Below, in pieces: positions 1 through 7,724 of a DNA stretch of 64,000 nucleotides. Source of the stretch: Hydrogenophaga sp. (lineage in GTDB: Bacteria > Pseudomonadota > Gammaproteobacteria > Burkholderiales > Burkholderiaceae_C). Where the stretch lies: NCBI RefSeq assembly GCF_019264445.1, contig NZ_JAHVAB010000076.1, positions 1 to 64,000 on the forward strand. The letters run 5' to 3'. A program made the translations under genes and the position numbers. Under the pieces are notes generated by a model. That model was not told where the DNA came from and searched no databases. It was given only the letters and a program-made list of their open reading frames with translations. Within the stretch, counting starts at the first letter, position 1. Each line of letters starts with the position of its first letter.

Positions 1-624
1 CATGAGGGCGGTGACCACCATGTCGGCGGCGGTGCCGTGACCCAGAGGGGTTTCGCGCAAAAGCGTGCAGCTCACGCCCAGCAGGCCGGCGCTGCCCAGC
101 CAGGTTTGGCCGTTCTCGTTGTAGGCCCAGTGGATGTTGGACGGCACATCGAGTGAAAAACTGCGCGACGCGCCCGGGGAGGCGCCGGGCGCTTCTGACG
201 GCACCAGGGGCCAGAGGGCCGGCGCAATGCGGCCGACCGGGCGGGCTGCGCCCTCCAGCGTCTGGAGCCAGCTGCGCAGCCACACCTTCTGGCAGGCTGC
301 CACCCACACCGTCTGGCCCGAACGGCCACCCGGCTCGAGTGCGAAATGCAGCTCGGTGGTGTCGGCCAGCAACCGGTCTTCGAGCAGGCCTTCAAGGGCG
401 GCGCGCAAACGCGTGGCGGCCACTTTGGGCAAGGCGACGCGGTGCCATGAAACGGCCCTGGGCGGGAGCACGAGGACCACGTCGTCGTCACGTGGCAGCA
501 ACGCGGCCGCGCACTGTCCATGGTCGGTAATCTGCTGGCCATTGCTTGACGTAGCCCAGTCGAAGAGGGCCGACGCGCCAGCAGCGGGGGCAGCAGAGAA
601 GTCCGAGGGGGTGACGATCAGCAC
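1..624 (-). CDS. gspL: Type II secretion system protein GspL (N-terminal part, cut by window edge)
   Basis: GspL is the inner-membrane protein of the general secretion pathway that links the GspE ATPase to the GspM/pseudopilus assembly. The minus-strand frame is open for 208 codons and runs off the window at base 1. It reads VLIVTPSDFSAAPAAGASAL, then a stretch typical of the actin-like cytoplasmic domain (LPKVAATRLRAALEGLLEDR, followed by ADTTELHFAL). The transmembrane segment and periplasmic part lie outside. The start is uncertain: the first plausible codon is GTG at 622-624, since the nearby ATG (about base 637) is in another frame and soon meets a stop. The gap of about 100 bases after gspK is larger than usual, so an upstream non-ATG start is possible. 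It follows gspK in the operon. Confidence 0.85.
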   Translation of the reverse strand, partial: MLIVTPSDFSAAPAAGASALFDWATSSNGQQITDHGQCAAALLPRDDDVVLVLPPRAVSWHRVALPKVAATRLRAALEGLLEDRLLADTTELHFALEPGGRSGQTVWVAACQKVWLRSWLQTLEGAARPVGRIAPALWPLVPSEAPGASPGASRSFSLDVPSNIHWAYNENGQTWLGSAGLLGVSCTLLRETPLGHGTAADMVVTALM

Positions 625-727
625 GGTGATGCGGTCATTCGAAGGTGTTACAGGGGGCCGGGCCTGCCATTCTAGAGACCCGACGTGACACGCGGTGGGC
701 TGGTGTGCACGTGCACGCCGCAGATTT

Positions 728-1699
728 TCACTGGCGGGCGAAGCGTTCGCGCCAGCTCACACGCACATCGAGGTTGTTGCGCACCACGAGAGAACGCTCT
801 TCGATGATGGTGTTGTCCAGCCTCAGGCGCCCCCGGACCTCGAAGTGGTTGCTGCGCACACCGTGGTACAGATCAGACAGTTGGGCCGTCACGGCGGGCA
901 CGGCGGCGCGCGCATCGGCCATGGTCCTGAAGGGCTCGCGTTCGCGGGCCGCGATCATTTGCCTGGCCTGCGCCATGTCCATGCCGGGCAGGGTCGCGCA
1001 GATCGCCTGCGCGCTGGCGGTGTTCAGGTTGAGTGTGGACCGCGTGGGCAGGACCGTGACGTACGGTTCAAGGCGGGCCAGGCTGTTGCGGCTGATGCCC
1101 AGCCAGGCCAGCTGGGCAAATTTCTTGGGCAGCAGCGCGGTGCGCGAGGGCAGCGGATCGTTCAACGCCAGGCCCATGGAGGTGCGCAGCTCGTTGGCGG
1201 CCGCATTGAGCTCCGACACCGGCAGCCCCAGTTGTTCGTAGAGTTTGCTGAAACTGCGCATGTCTGGCTCAGACAGCTCGACCTTGGCCAGTGAGCCGGC
1301 GCCCACCGTGCGCACCACGTTCATGAAGTTCATGCGCGACTGCATGTCGATGACTTCGCCCGAGAGGAAGGCTTCCAGCATGCCATCCGTGTTGTTGTTC
1401 TTGTCGGCGGCCAGAAAGCTGGACAGCCGCGCTTCTTCCAGCGGCATCGCCCAGGGCTCGCCCAGGTGATCGGCGTTGCCGCTGGTCTGGTTGTCGCGCG
1501 CATCTTCGCGCAGGATCAGGCGCGCCCAGTCCAGCGCGCCGGTGAGCACCCAGCCCGCTTGCGTTCGCTGGCGCTCGGCTTGCTCCACCTCCGCTGCTCG
1601 CCACTGCTGCCACAGGGCAGCCGCCGCCAGCGTGGCCACCAGCGTGACGACCAGCATGGCCAGCAGCAGCGCAGCGCCTTTCTGGTGGTGCCGGTTCAT
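728..1699 (-). CDS. gspK: Type II secretion system minor pseudopilin GspK
   Basis: GspK (323 aa) caps the pseudopilus tip together with GspI and GspJ. The start MNRHHQKG followed by AALLLAMLVVTLVATLAAAALW is a prepilin-like leader cleaved after Gly8. As usual for GspK the residue at +5 is not Glu. The body carries the expected large insert, and the C-terminal half contains LNLNTASAQAICATLPGMD, a helix-hairpin-helix-like segment (SAM-like domain) seen in GspK proteins. The chosen ATG overlaps the gspJ stop by four bases (ATGA). A longer open frame exists upstream but only shadows gspJ. Confidence 0.93.
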   Translation of the reverse strand: MNRHHQKGAALLLAMLVVTLVATLAAAALWQQWRAAEVEQAERQRTQAGWVLTGALDWARLILREDARDNQTSGNADHLGEPWAMPLEEARLSSFLAADKNNNTDGMLEAFLSGEVIDMQSRMNFMNVVRTVGAGSLAKVELSEPDMRSFSKLYEQLGLPVSELNAAANELRTSMGLALNDPLPSRTALLPKKFAQLAWLGISRNSLARLEPYVTVLPTRSTLNLNTASAQAICATLPGMDMAQARQMIAAREREPFRTMADARAAVPAVTAQLSDLYHGVRSNHFEVRGRLRLDNTIIEERSLVVRNNLDVRVSWRERFARQ

Positions 1700-2427
1700 C
1701 GACCGGCCTCCAGCGTGGGGCGAACCCAGTCGCGCACCAGGCTGCCGCTGAGGCCCTCGCCAGTGCCCAGCACCAGCTCCAGTCGCACGCCGTTGGGCAG
1801 GTCGCCGGTGCGTGTGCCCGTGGTGCCCACGCTTTGCTCGTCGCTGCCGACCGACGATTGGGGGTTCGCCCAGGCTTCTCCGCGGTGGTAGTACAGCCGC
1901 CAGTCGTCGATACCGAGCAGGGCGATGGCGCTGTCGGTGCCTGCATTGCCCGTCTGGGAGGGCAGGGTGCCTCGGCCCCATTCGGCGGCGCGCTGCCAGG
2001 CGCGCGCCAGTTCGTCGCGGCGCAGCAGCGGGCCCGATTGCCAGCGCACCCATTGGCCGCTGGCCTGGATGCTGGATGAAATCTGCGGCAGCCCGGCCAG
2101 TGCCACGCCGGTCAGCCGCGTCCAGGCCACCACCCGAATGCCGCGGCTGTCCAGACCGGATTCGCCGCTGTCGCGCCGCGTCATGCGCAGCACCTGCCCA
2201 TTAAAGTCCAGCGTGTTCACCTCGCCCGTGTCGATCAGCGCATCAAGGTCGGCCGCCCATTGCCCCATGGCGGCCTGCATGCGCAGCAAGTCGTCGGCGC
2301 GTTGCTGGGTGATGTTCTGGGTGCGCGTCATGCCGTCGAGCGAGCGCCAGCTCAGCAGCGCCAGCATGGACATCACGACGATGGCCACCAGCAGTTCGAC
2401 GAGGGTGAAGCCGCGCGTGCGCTGCAT
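1696..2427 (-). CDS. gspJ: Type II secretion system minor pseudopilin GspJ
   Basis: GspJ (243 aa) is a minor pseudopilin of the T2SS tip complex. It begins MQRTRG then FTLVELLVAIVVMSMLALLSW, a six-residue leader for the prepilin peptidase with Phe at +1 and the conserved Glu at +5. The rest is the globular pseudopilin domain, ending in LRLELVLGTGEGLSGSLVRD-type strands. It starts one base after the gspI stop and overlaps gspK, so it is translationally linked in the gspGHIJK order. Confidence 0.93.
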   Translation of the reverse strand: MQRTRGFTLVELLVAIVVMSMLALLSWRSLDGMTRTQNITQQRADDLLRMQAAMGQWAADLDALIDTGEVNTLDFNGQVLRMTRRDSGESGLDSRGIRVVAWTRLTGVALAGLPQISSSIQASGQWVRWQSGPLLRRDELARAWQRAAEWGRGTLPSQTGNAGTDSAIALLGIDDWRLYYHRGEAWANPQSSVGSDEQSVGTTGTRTGDLPNGVRLELVLGTGEGLSGSLVRDWVRPTLEAGR

Positions 2428-2428
2428 C

Positions 2429-2797
2429 TCAGTACCGGCCCATCACGGTCGACAGGCTGAGCAGTCGCACGTTCACGCCATCCACGGGCGCTTCCACCAC
2501 AGCATCTACCCGACGGAAGTTGGGGTTCGGTGTGGGCAACACCGACACGCGCACGCGCATCTCGCGCCCCGCTTGCGAACACAGCGCGTCGTTGTCACCC
2601 GTACCGGGCAGCTGCCGTTGCAGCCGCAGGCGGGTGAGCTCGTTCTCGGCGCAGAGTTGCGCCAGCCATTGGTCACTTTGTCGGGCGGAAGCCCGGGTGA
2701 GCGCGCCCGTGGCCTGCAGGCCTGCGGCGAGCGTGATGGCCACCACCGCCAGTGCAACGAGCACTTCAATCAGCGTGAAGCCGCGCGCACGGCTCAT
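2429..2797 (-). CDS. gspI: Type II secretion system minor pseudopilin GspI
   Basis: GspI (122 aa) nucleates the GspI-J-K tip of the pseudopilus. The N-terminus MSRARG / FTLIEVLVALAVVAITLAAG has the class III leader with Glu at +5. The segment QWLAQLCAENELTRLRL matches the GspI pattern of a conserved A-x-N-E after the first helix. Size is normal for the family. Its start overlaps the gspH stop by four bases, and gspJ starts one base after its stop. Confidence 0.94.
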   Translation of the reverse strand: MSRARGFTLIEVLVALAVVAITLAAGLQATGALTRASARQSDQWLAQLCAENELTRLRLQRQLPGTGDNDALCSQAGREMRVRVSVLPTPNPNFRRVDAVVEAPVDGVNVRLLSLSTVMGRY

Positions 2798-3252
2798 GGT
2801 GTGGCCGCCAGCACCGCGAATGGCGAGAGGCCGTCGGTGCCCAGCGTGATCCGGCGCTCGCCTTGCACCAGCATCAGTCGCTGTGCCGCGATCAGCGGTT
2901 CGGGGCCCAGCACCAGGGTCTGTGCTCCCGGCGGTTGCAGCACCTGGGCCTGGGTATCCTGGCTCAGCCAGGGGCGCGGCCCGGTCAGCGAGCCGGTGCC
3001 GGCCTGCGTGGGAAGACCGATGAACTCAAATCCCTGGGGAAGGCTGCGCCAGACCACCGGCAGTCCGCTCGTGCGCGATTGGGCGCGCGCTGACTCCAGC
3101 ATGGCCGTCAGGCGAAGGCCTTCGCGCTCCAGGCGGGTGGCGCCGTCGTCCCTCAGGGCCAGGCTCACGCCAGCCGTGGCAAACGCCACGATCACCAGCA
3201 CCACCATGAGTTCGAGCAGGGTGAAGCCGTGAGCGTGGGCGCGGCACTTCAC
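2794..3252 (-). CDS. gspH: Type II secretion system minor pseudopilin GspH
   Basis: GspH (152 aa) is the minor pseudopilin thought to join the tip complex to the GspG shaft. It starts MKCRAHAHG / FTLLELMVVLVIVAFATAGV with Glu at +5, then a GspH-type domain (GLRLTAMLESARAQSRTSGLP, followed by VVWRSLPQGFEF). It overlaps both the gspG stop and the gspI start by four bases, the tight coupling expected in a single operon. Confidence 0.93.
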   Translation of the reverse strand: MKCRAHAHGFTLLELMVVLVIVAFATAGVSLALRDDGATRLEREGLRLTAMLESARAQSRTSGLPVVWRSLPQGFEFIGLPTQAGTGSLTGPRPWLSQDTQAQVLQPPGAQTLVLGPEPLIAAQRLMLVQGERRITLGTDGLSPFAVLAATP

Positions 3253-3719
3253 TGCCAGCTGCCGATGTCGGCGTCCTTGCCTTCGCCACCGGCCTGACCA
3301 TCAGCGCCCAGCGAGAGCACGTCGACCTCGCCCCTCAAGCCAGGGTTGATGTACTGATACGAGCGGCCCCAGGGATCCCCCGGCAGTTTGTCGAGGTAGG
3401 GGCGCCAGTTGGGTGGCACCGGGCCCGCGGAGGGCTTGGCCACCAGAGCGTTCAGGCCCTGTTCGTTGGTCGGGTAGCGCTGGTTGTCCAGCCGGTACAG
3501 CTTGAGCGCCTGCATCAGGTTGTTGACATCGGTCTTGGCGGCGGTCACTCGCGCGTCGTCGGCCCGATCCAGCACATTGGGCACGATCAGCGCCGCCAGA
3601 ACGCCGATGATCACCAGCACCACCATGAGTTCGATGAGGGTGAAGCCGCGCTGCACGGCTCGCGCAGAACGGGCAACGATGCCAGCCGTGCGACGGGTGG
3701 GTGTGGTGAGGTGTTGCAA
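3249..3719 (-). CDS. gspG: Type II secretion system major pseudopilin GspG
   Basis: GspG forms the shaft of the T2SS pseudopilus. The mature part FTLIELMVVLVIIGVLAALI, then VPNVLDRADDARVTAAKTDV, has Glu at +5, the usual NQRYPTNEQGL and LPGDPWGRSYQY segments and the C-terminal LSLGADGQAGGEGKDADIGSW calcium-site region. No ATG lies close to the leader. I place the start at TTG 3717-3719 because GGGAG (3726-3730) sits six bases upstream, giving a 25-residue leader (156 aa in all). An alternative is GTG at codon 22, giving a four-residue leader MQRG, but no ribosome site precedes it. First gene of the minus-strand gsp operon. Confidence 0.9.
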   Translation of the reverse strand: MQHLTTPTRRTAGIVARSARAVQRGFTLIELMVVLVIIGVLAALIVPNVLDRADDARVTAAKTDVNNLMQALKLYRLDNQRYPTNEQGLNALVAKPSAGPVPPNWRPYLDKLPGDPWGRSYQYINPGLRGEVDVLSLGADGQAGGEGKDADIGSWQ

Positions 3720-3801
3720 ATCAATCTCCCGCAAACAAGGGCCGCGCAAGGCCTCGATGAACAGGCCTTGAACCGGTGGTCGTCGATCATAATGCGCGCA
3801 T

Positions 3802-4311
3802 ATGAAACAGGCACCCGCGTTCGGCCATTCCGGCTTTCTCATGGAAAGCCCTGCCGCCCTGCAGACGGCGGGGCGCCGTGGGCCGACCCTCGCTGCAGCG
3901 GTTCTCTGGCTTGCGGCTGGCCTGAGCGCCGGGTACTGGGTGTTGATGGCGTGGGGTCGTTCTCCCGTGACCCCGGTGTCGGCCATGGCACCTGCCCAGC
4001 CGGTTGCAGACGCTGGCGCGGTGGCCCGCACGCTGGGCGCCTTGCCGGCCGCCGTCGCTGCGAGCAACGTGACGAATGCGCCGCCGCCGCGTTACATCCT
4101 GCTCGGGGTGGTGGCCGTGGGTGCCCAGGACGGCGCTGCGCTGATTGCCGTGGACGGGCAGCCGGCGAGGCCGTACCGGGTGGGTTCACCGCTGGACGGC
4201 GGCCTGGTGCTGCAAGCGGTGACTCGCAACGCGGTGAAGCTCGGCCCGGCAATGGATGCGCCATCCACCGTGCAGCTGAGCCTGCCCGAGACAGCCGCCA
4301 CGCGCTCCTGA
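3802..4311 (+). CDS. gspC: Type II secretion system protein GspC (short, no PDZ domain)
   Basis: GspC is the inner-membrane protein that contacts the secretin GspD through its periplasmic HR domain. The 169-aa product has one N-terminal membrane segment (about residues 27-50, TLAAAVLWLAAGLSAGYWVL), a Pro/Ala-rich linker and then an HR domain, RYILLGVVAVGAQDGAALIA followed by VDGQPARPYRVGSPLDGGLV and VKLG. The C-terminal PDZ domain of longer GspC proteins is absent. It is transcribed away from gspG across an 82-base gap that must hold both promoters. An inner ATG at 3841 would give 156 aa. It converges on the cobT-like gene. Confidence 0.82.
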   Translation: MKQAPAFGHSGFLMESPAALQTAGRRGPTLAAAVLWLAAGLSAGYWVLMAWGRSPVTPVSAMAPAQPVADAGAVARTLGALPAAVAASNVTNAPPPRYILLGVVAVGAQDGAALIAVDGQPARPYRVGSPLDGGLVLQAVTRNAVKLGPAMDAPSTVQLSLPETAATRS

Positions 4312-4319
4312 CGCGCGCT

Positions 4320-5411
4320 TCAGTGCGCGAGCAATTTCTGCGCGGCCAGCAGCAGCGGCCACGCGAGCATCACCCCGGTGCCCTGGCTCACGCGCATGCC
4401 CATGTCGAGCAGCGGTTGTGCCTGCAGGTGAATCAGCATCAAGCGGTGGCCGGTATCGCCTGAGCGGTGACCGAACACGAGATAGTCGGCCACTGCGGGC
4501 ACCAGCCCGCGCGCAATCAGCGCTGCCGAGCTTGCCACGTAGCCGTCGACCAGGACCACGCGCCGCTCGCTGGCCGCTTGCAACATGGCGCCGGCCATCA
4601 TGGCGATTTCAAACCCACCCAAGGCGGCCAGGGCATCCACCGGGCCCAGTGCCTTGCGGTGTCGGCTGGCGGCGGCTGACAGTTTTTCAATGCGCTTGGG
4701 GTGCAGGGCGTCGTCCACGCCCTGAAAGTCATCACTGCCACAAGCATCCGCCAGTGGAACGCCGCACAGGCGCGACAGCAGCATGGATGCGCTCACCGTG
4801 TTGGCCACGCCCACATCGCCCAGGGCGATCACGTTGCCGGGCAGATGGCGCACCACATCCATGCCGGCATGCAGCGCCGACACGGCCTGCGCCTGCGACA
4901 TGGCCGGGCCCAGCATCAGGTTGCGCGTGCCATAACCGATCTTGCGCGGCAGCAGCGGTGCCTTGCGCTGCACCGCATCGGGCAGGGCGATGTGGGTGGC
5001 CACGCCCGCGTCCACCACCGTGAGGTCAAAGCCATGCATCTGGGCCAGCGCGTTGACCGGTGTCGTTCCGAGCACGAGTTGCAGCACGTGCTCACTCGTC
5101 ATGGATTGCGCCTGGTCGGACATGCCCTCATCCGCAATGCCGTGATCGCCTGCAAACACCACCAGTTGCGGTGCATCGAAGGTCAGCGTGTCGAACGGTG
5201 TGGCGCTGCTGTTCTGGATGCGCGCCAGCTGCAGCGTCAGCGCTTCCATGCGGCCAAGCGCATGCTCGGCGACTCCCTCGGGTGTCAGCCGCAGCGAAAC
5301 GGCGTGATCCAGCAACGTGTCCGTCGTTGGCGCAATGTGCGGAAGCGTCAGGTTGGCCGGTAACTCGGGTGCCCGCCGGGTGATCGGTTCAAAGACAGGG
5401 TCGAGTGCCAT
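4320..5411 (-). CDS. Divergent CobT homologue (nicotinate-nucleotide--dimethylbenzimidazole phosphoribosyltransferase family)
   Basis: CobT enzymes transfer phosphoribose from nicotinate mononucleotide to the lower base of cobamides. The fold is supported by LVVFAGDHGIADEGMSDQ near residue 85, VDAGVATHI, and the C-terminal GYVASSAALIARGLVPAVAD and HRSGDTGHRLML. Two catalytic positions differ from canonical CobT. The usual GEMGIGNT motif reads GDVGVANT (Asp199 for Glu), and the LGEGTG motif that carries the catalytic base reads VSQGTG (Gln343 for Glu). It starts 17 bases after the ilvA stop, so it is probably co-transcribed with ilvA, and no other cobalamin gene is in the window. It may use another base, be slow, or act as a partner subunit. 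I leave the symbol empty for this reason. Confidence 0.75.
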   Translation of the reverse strand: MALDPVFEPITRRAPELPANLTLPHIAPTTDTLLDHAVSLRLTPEGVAEHALGRMEALTLQLARIQNSSATPFDTLTFDAPQLVVFAGDHGIADEGMSDQAQSMTSEHVLQLVLGTTPVNALAQMHGFDLTVVDAGVATHIALPDAVQRKAPLLPRKIGYGTRNLMLGPAMSQAQAVSALHAGMDVVRHLPGNVIALGDVGVANTVSASMLLSRLCGVPLADACGSDDFQGVDDALHPKRIEKLSAAASRHRKALGPVDALAALGGFEIAMMAGAMLQAASERRVVLVDGYVASSAALIARGLVPAVADYLVFGHRSGDTGHRLMLIHLQAQPLLDMGMRVSQGTGVMLAWPLLLAAQKLLAH

Positions 5412-5428
5412 GGTGCAAGCGGCTTTGA

Positions 5429-7033
5429 TCAGCTCTTGAGGAACAAACGGTACACGGGGTTGCTGGTTTCCTCCACGTATGGGTAGCCCAGCGTGTTCAG
5501 GAATTTGTCAAAGGCCTTGTGGTCTTTTGCCGGGACCTGAATGCCGACCAGGATGCGCCCGTAGTCCGCGCCCTGATTGCGGTAGTGGAACAGGCTGATG
5601 TTCCAGCCAGGTCGCATCAGGCTCAGGAATTTCATCAGTGCGCCCGGGCGCTCCGGGAACACGAAGCGAAGCAGGCGCTCGTCGTGTGCCAGCGGCGAAT
5701 GCCCGCCCACCATGTGGCGGATGTGCTCTTTGGCCAACTCGTCGTGCGTGAGGTCCAGGGTTTCAAACCCATGCTTGATCAGATTGGCAGCGATCTTGAC
5801 GGACTCGCCCTTGCCCTGCGTGGTCAGCCCCACGAACACGTGCGCAGCACTGCCGTCGTGAATGCGGTAGTTGAATTCGGTGACGTTGCGTGGCCCGCCG
5901 GGCAATTCGCCGATGACCTCGCAGAAGCGGCGAAAGCTCCCGCGCTCTTCCGGAATCGTGACCGCAAACAGCGCTTCCCGCTCCTCGCCCACTTCGGCGC
6001 GCTCGGCCACAAACCGAAGCCGGTCGAAGTTCATGTTGGCGCCACAAAGAATGGCGGCGTAGGTCTCGCCTCGCGTCTTGTGGGTGGCGACGTACTGTTT
6101 GATCGCCGCCACCGCCAGCGCGCCAGACGGTTCGACGATGCTTCGCGTGTCCACAAAGATGTCCTTGATGGCAGCGCACACCGCGTCTGTGTCCACGGTG
6201 ATGTACCCATCCACCAGTCCGCGGGCGATGCGGAACGTCTCTTCACCGACCAGCTTGACCGCTGTGCCATCCGCGAACAGACCCACATCGGGCAAGGTGA
6301 CGCGTGCACCGCCCTCCACCGAGCGCAACATCGCGTCCGAGTCGGTCGTCTGCACACCGATCACCTTGATGTCAGGACGAACCGCCTTGATGTAGTTCGC
6401 CACACCGGAGATCAACCCACCACCGCCAATGGCCACGAACACCGCATCGAGGTGTTCGGACCCCAGGCTTTGCAGCTGGCGGAGGATCTCCATCGCGATC
6501 GTGCCCTGGCCAGCGATCACGTCGGGATCGTCAAAAGGGTGCACAAAAGTGAGTCCCTGCTTCTTCTGCAGTGCCAGGGAGTGCGTGTAAGCATCGGAAT
6601 AGCTGTCACCGTGCAGCACGACCTCGCCACCGAAACCGCGCACCGCGTCAATCTTGACCTGCGGCGTGGTGGTGGGCATCACGATCACAGCCCGGGTGCC
6701 CAGCTTGCGGGCCCCCAGCGCCACCCCCTGCGCATGATTGCCAGCAGAAGCACAGATCACGCCCTTTTTCAGCTGCTCGGCCGTCAGGTGCGCCATCTTG
6801 TTGTACGCGCCGCGCAGCTTGAAGCTGAATACCGGTTGCTGGTCTTCGCGCTTGAGCAGCACCGTGTTGTGCAACCGACGGCTCAGGGTGCCTGCCCGCT
6901 CCAGCGCAGACTCGACGGCCACGTCGTACACGCGCGCGTTGAGTATTTTTCTCAGGTAGTCGGCCGGCCCCAGGTTGGTGAGTGGCGACGCAGCGGCAGC
7001 GTTGTTTTCTTGTTTGGTGCGGGCAGTCGGCAT
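5429..7033 (-). CDS. ilvA: Threonine ammonia-lyase, biosynthetic
   Basis: IlvA deaminates L-threonine to 2-oxobutanoate, the first step to isoleucine. The 534-aa protein has the PLP-dependent catalytic domain with the Schiff-base lysine in SFKLRGAYNKM, the Asn in SAGNHAQGVA and the phosphate-binding GGGGLISG. The C-terminal third carries two ACT-like regulatory domains (FAVTIPEERGSFRRFCEVIG and LRFVFPERPGALMKFLSLM), as in isoleucine-inhibited enzymes, which distinguishes it from the short catabolic type. The N-terminus is about 20 residues longer than that of E. coli IlvA. A GAGG ribosome site precedes the ATG. A promoter, hairpin and U-tract unit lies just upstream. Confidence 0.95.
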   Translation of the reverse strand: MPTARTKQENNAAAASPLTNLGPADYLRKILNARVYDVAVESALERAGTLSRRLHNTVLLKREDQQPVFSFKLRGAYNKMAHLTAEQLKKGVICASAGNHAQGVALGARKLGTRAVIVMPTTTPQVKIDAVRGFGGEVVLHGDSYSDAYTHSLALQKKQGLTFVHPFDDPDVIAGQGTIAMEILRQLQSLGSEHLDAVFVAIGGGGLISGVANYIKAVRPDIKVIGVQTTDSDAMLRSVEGGARVTLPDVGLFADGTAVKLVGEETFRIARGLVDGYITVDTDAVCAAIKDIFVDTRSIVEPSGALAVAAIKQYVATHKTRGETYAAILCGANMNFDRLRFVAERAEVGEEREALFAVTIPEERGSFRRFCEVIGELPGGPRNVTEFNYRIHDGSAAHVFVGLTTQGKGESVKIAANLIKHGFETLDLTHDELAKEHIRHMVGGHSPLAHDERLLRFVFPERPGALMKFLSLMRPGWNISLFHYRNQGADYGRILVGIQVPAKDHKAFDKFLNTLGYPYVEETSNPVYRLFLKS

Positions 7034-7065
7034 GGTGTTCCTCGGCGCACATCATATAGAGGGCG

Positions 7066-7145
7066 AAAAAAAGCCCGGACTGGCAGAACCAGACCGGGCT
7101 TGAATCCACCCGTGGAGGGTAGAGGAGACAACCGTAAATACAATG
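7066..7145 (-). ncRNA. Candidate small RNA or attenuated leader upstream of ilvA
   Basis: On the minus strand a sigma-70 promoter is followed by about 80 bases and a strong intrinsic terminator. The terminator stem is AAGCCCGG (7094-7101) with CCGGGCTT (7071-7078), extended inside by CTGG/CCAG, and ends in a T-run on the minus strand (7066-7070). Upstream in the RNA lie two pyrimidine-rich stretches that mimic anti-Shine-Dalgarno sequence, CTCCTCT (7121-7127) and CCCTCC (7114-7119), and a small hairpin TCCAC-GG-GTGGA. No credible leader peptide with Ile, Val or Thr codon runs is seen. It resembles what I remember of a toxic betaproteobacterial small RNA family in Rfam. Alternatively it is an ilvA attenuator, since ilvA begins 32 bases later. 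Confidence 0.6.
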
Positions 7146-7150
7146 TCGCG

Positions 7151-7178
7151 AGTATAGCGCTCGCATGCTGCGTTGCAA
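7151..7178 (-). promoter_or_regulatory. Sigma-70 promoter of the ilvA leader or small RNA
   Basis: On the minus strand TTGCAA (7173-7178) and TATACT (7151-7156) are separated by 16 bases, a good match to -35 and -10 boxes. Transcription should begin near 7144 and read the hairpin unit and then, if it escapes the terminator, ilvA. Confidence 0.65.
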
Positions 7179-7255
7179 CATGCATCGATCACTTTTCTAT
7201 GATTTTTAGAGCGCCACCCTCAATACCGTTGGCAAACTCACGACTGGATATACAG

Positions 7256-7705
7256 ATGGAATGCACCGTTACCTGGACCGGCGCCGCCGGTACCCGATCC
7301 CACATGGGCTTTGTCGCCGAGACGGGCAGCGGCCACGTGATCACCATGGATGGTGCGCCCGACGCCGGCAAGCCGGAAAACGGCGGGGCCAACATGGCAG
7401 CGCGCCCCATGGAGACCGTGCTGGCCGGCACCGGCGGTTGCACCGCCTACGACGTGGTGCTGATCCTCAAACGCGGCCGCCACGATGTGCGCGGCTGCAG
7501 CGTCAAACTGCTCACCGAGCGCGCGGCCGTCGACCCGAAAGTGTTCACCAAGATCCACATGCACTTCACCGTCAGTGGCAAAGGCATTCCGGCCTTGGCC
7601 GTCGAGCGAGCCATTGCCATGAGCCACGAGAAATACTGCTCGGCCAGCATCATGCTGGGCAAAACCGCGGACATCACCACCAGCTTCGACCTGCTGGAAG
7701 CCTGA
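7256..7705 (+). CDS. OsmC family protein, YhfA-like
   Basis: The 149-aa protein belongs to the OsmC/Ohr fold and resembles E. coli YhfA: MECTVTWTGAAG, GHVITMDGAP, RPMETVLAGTGGCTAYDVVL and EKYCSASIMLGKTADIT. The two conserved cysteines (GGCTAYD and EKYCSAS) that act in thiol peroxidases of this superfamily are present. YhfA members are poorly characterised, so peroxide reduction is inference. I chose ATG 7256. An in-frame ATG at 7199 would add 19 residues that do not look like the family. It is convergent with coq7 (19-base gap) and divergent from the ilvA unit. Confidence 0.88.
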   Translation: MECTVTWTGAAGTRSHMGFVAETGSGHVITMDGAPDAGKPENGGANMAARPMETVLAGTGGCTAYDVVLILKRGRHDVRGCSVKLLTERAAVDPKVFTKIHMHFTVSGKGIPALAVERAIAMSHEKYCSASIMLGKTADITTSFDLLEA

Positions 7706-7724
7706 ACTCCTCCTCTGGAGGAGC

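Noticed and set aside
72..542. A 156-codon minus-strand frame at the window start
   Set aside because: It is out of frame with the gspL reading, which carries the recognisable protein sequence.
6952..7185. A 77-codon minus-strand frame starting near the ilvA promoter as a leader peptide
   Set aside because: Its ATG lies upstream of the predicted transcription start, it has no run of isoleucine, valine or threonine codons, and it continues through the hairpin into ilvA in another frame.
5519..7705. A 728-codon plus-strand open frame covering ilvA and the OsmC gene
   Set aside because: It is the antisense shadow of ilvA fused by chance to the real OsmC-like gene; only the last 149 codons match a protein family.
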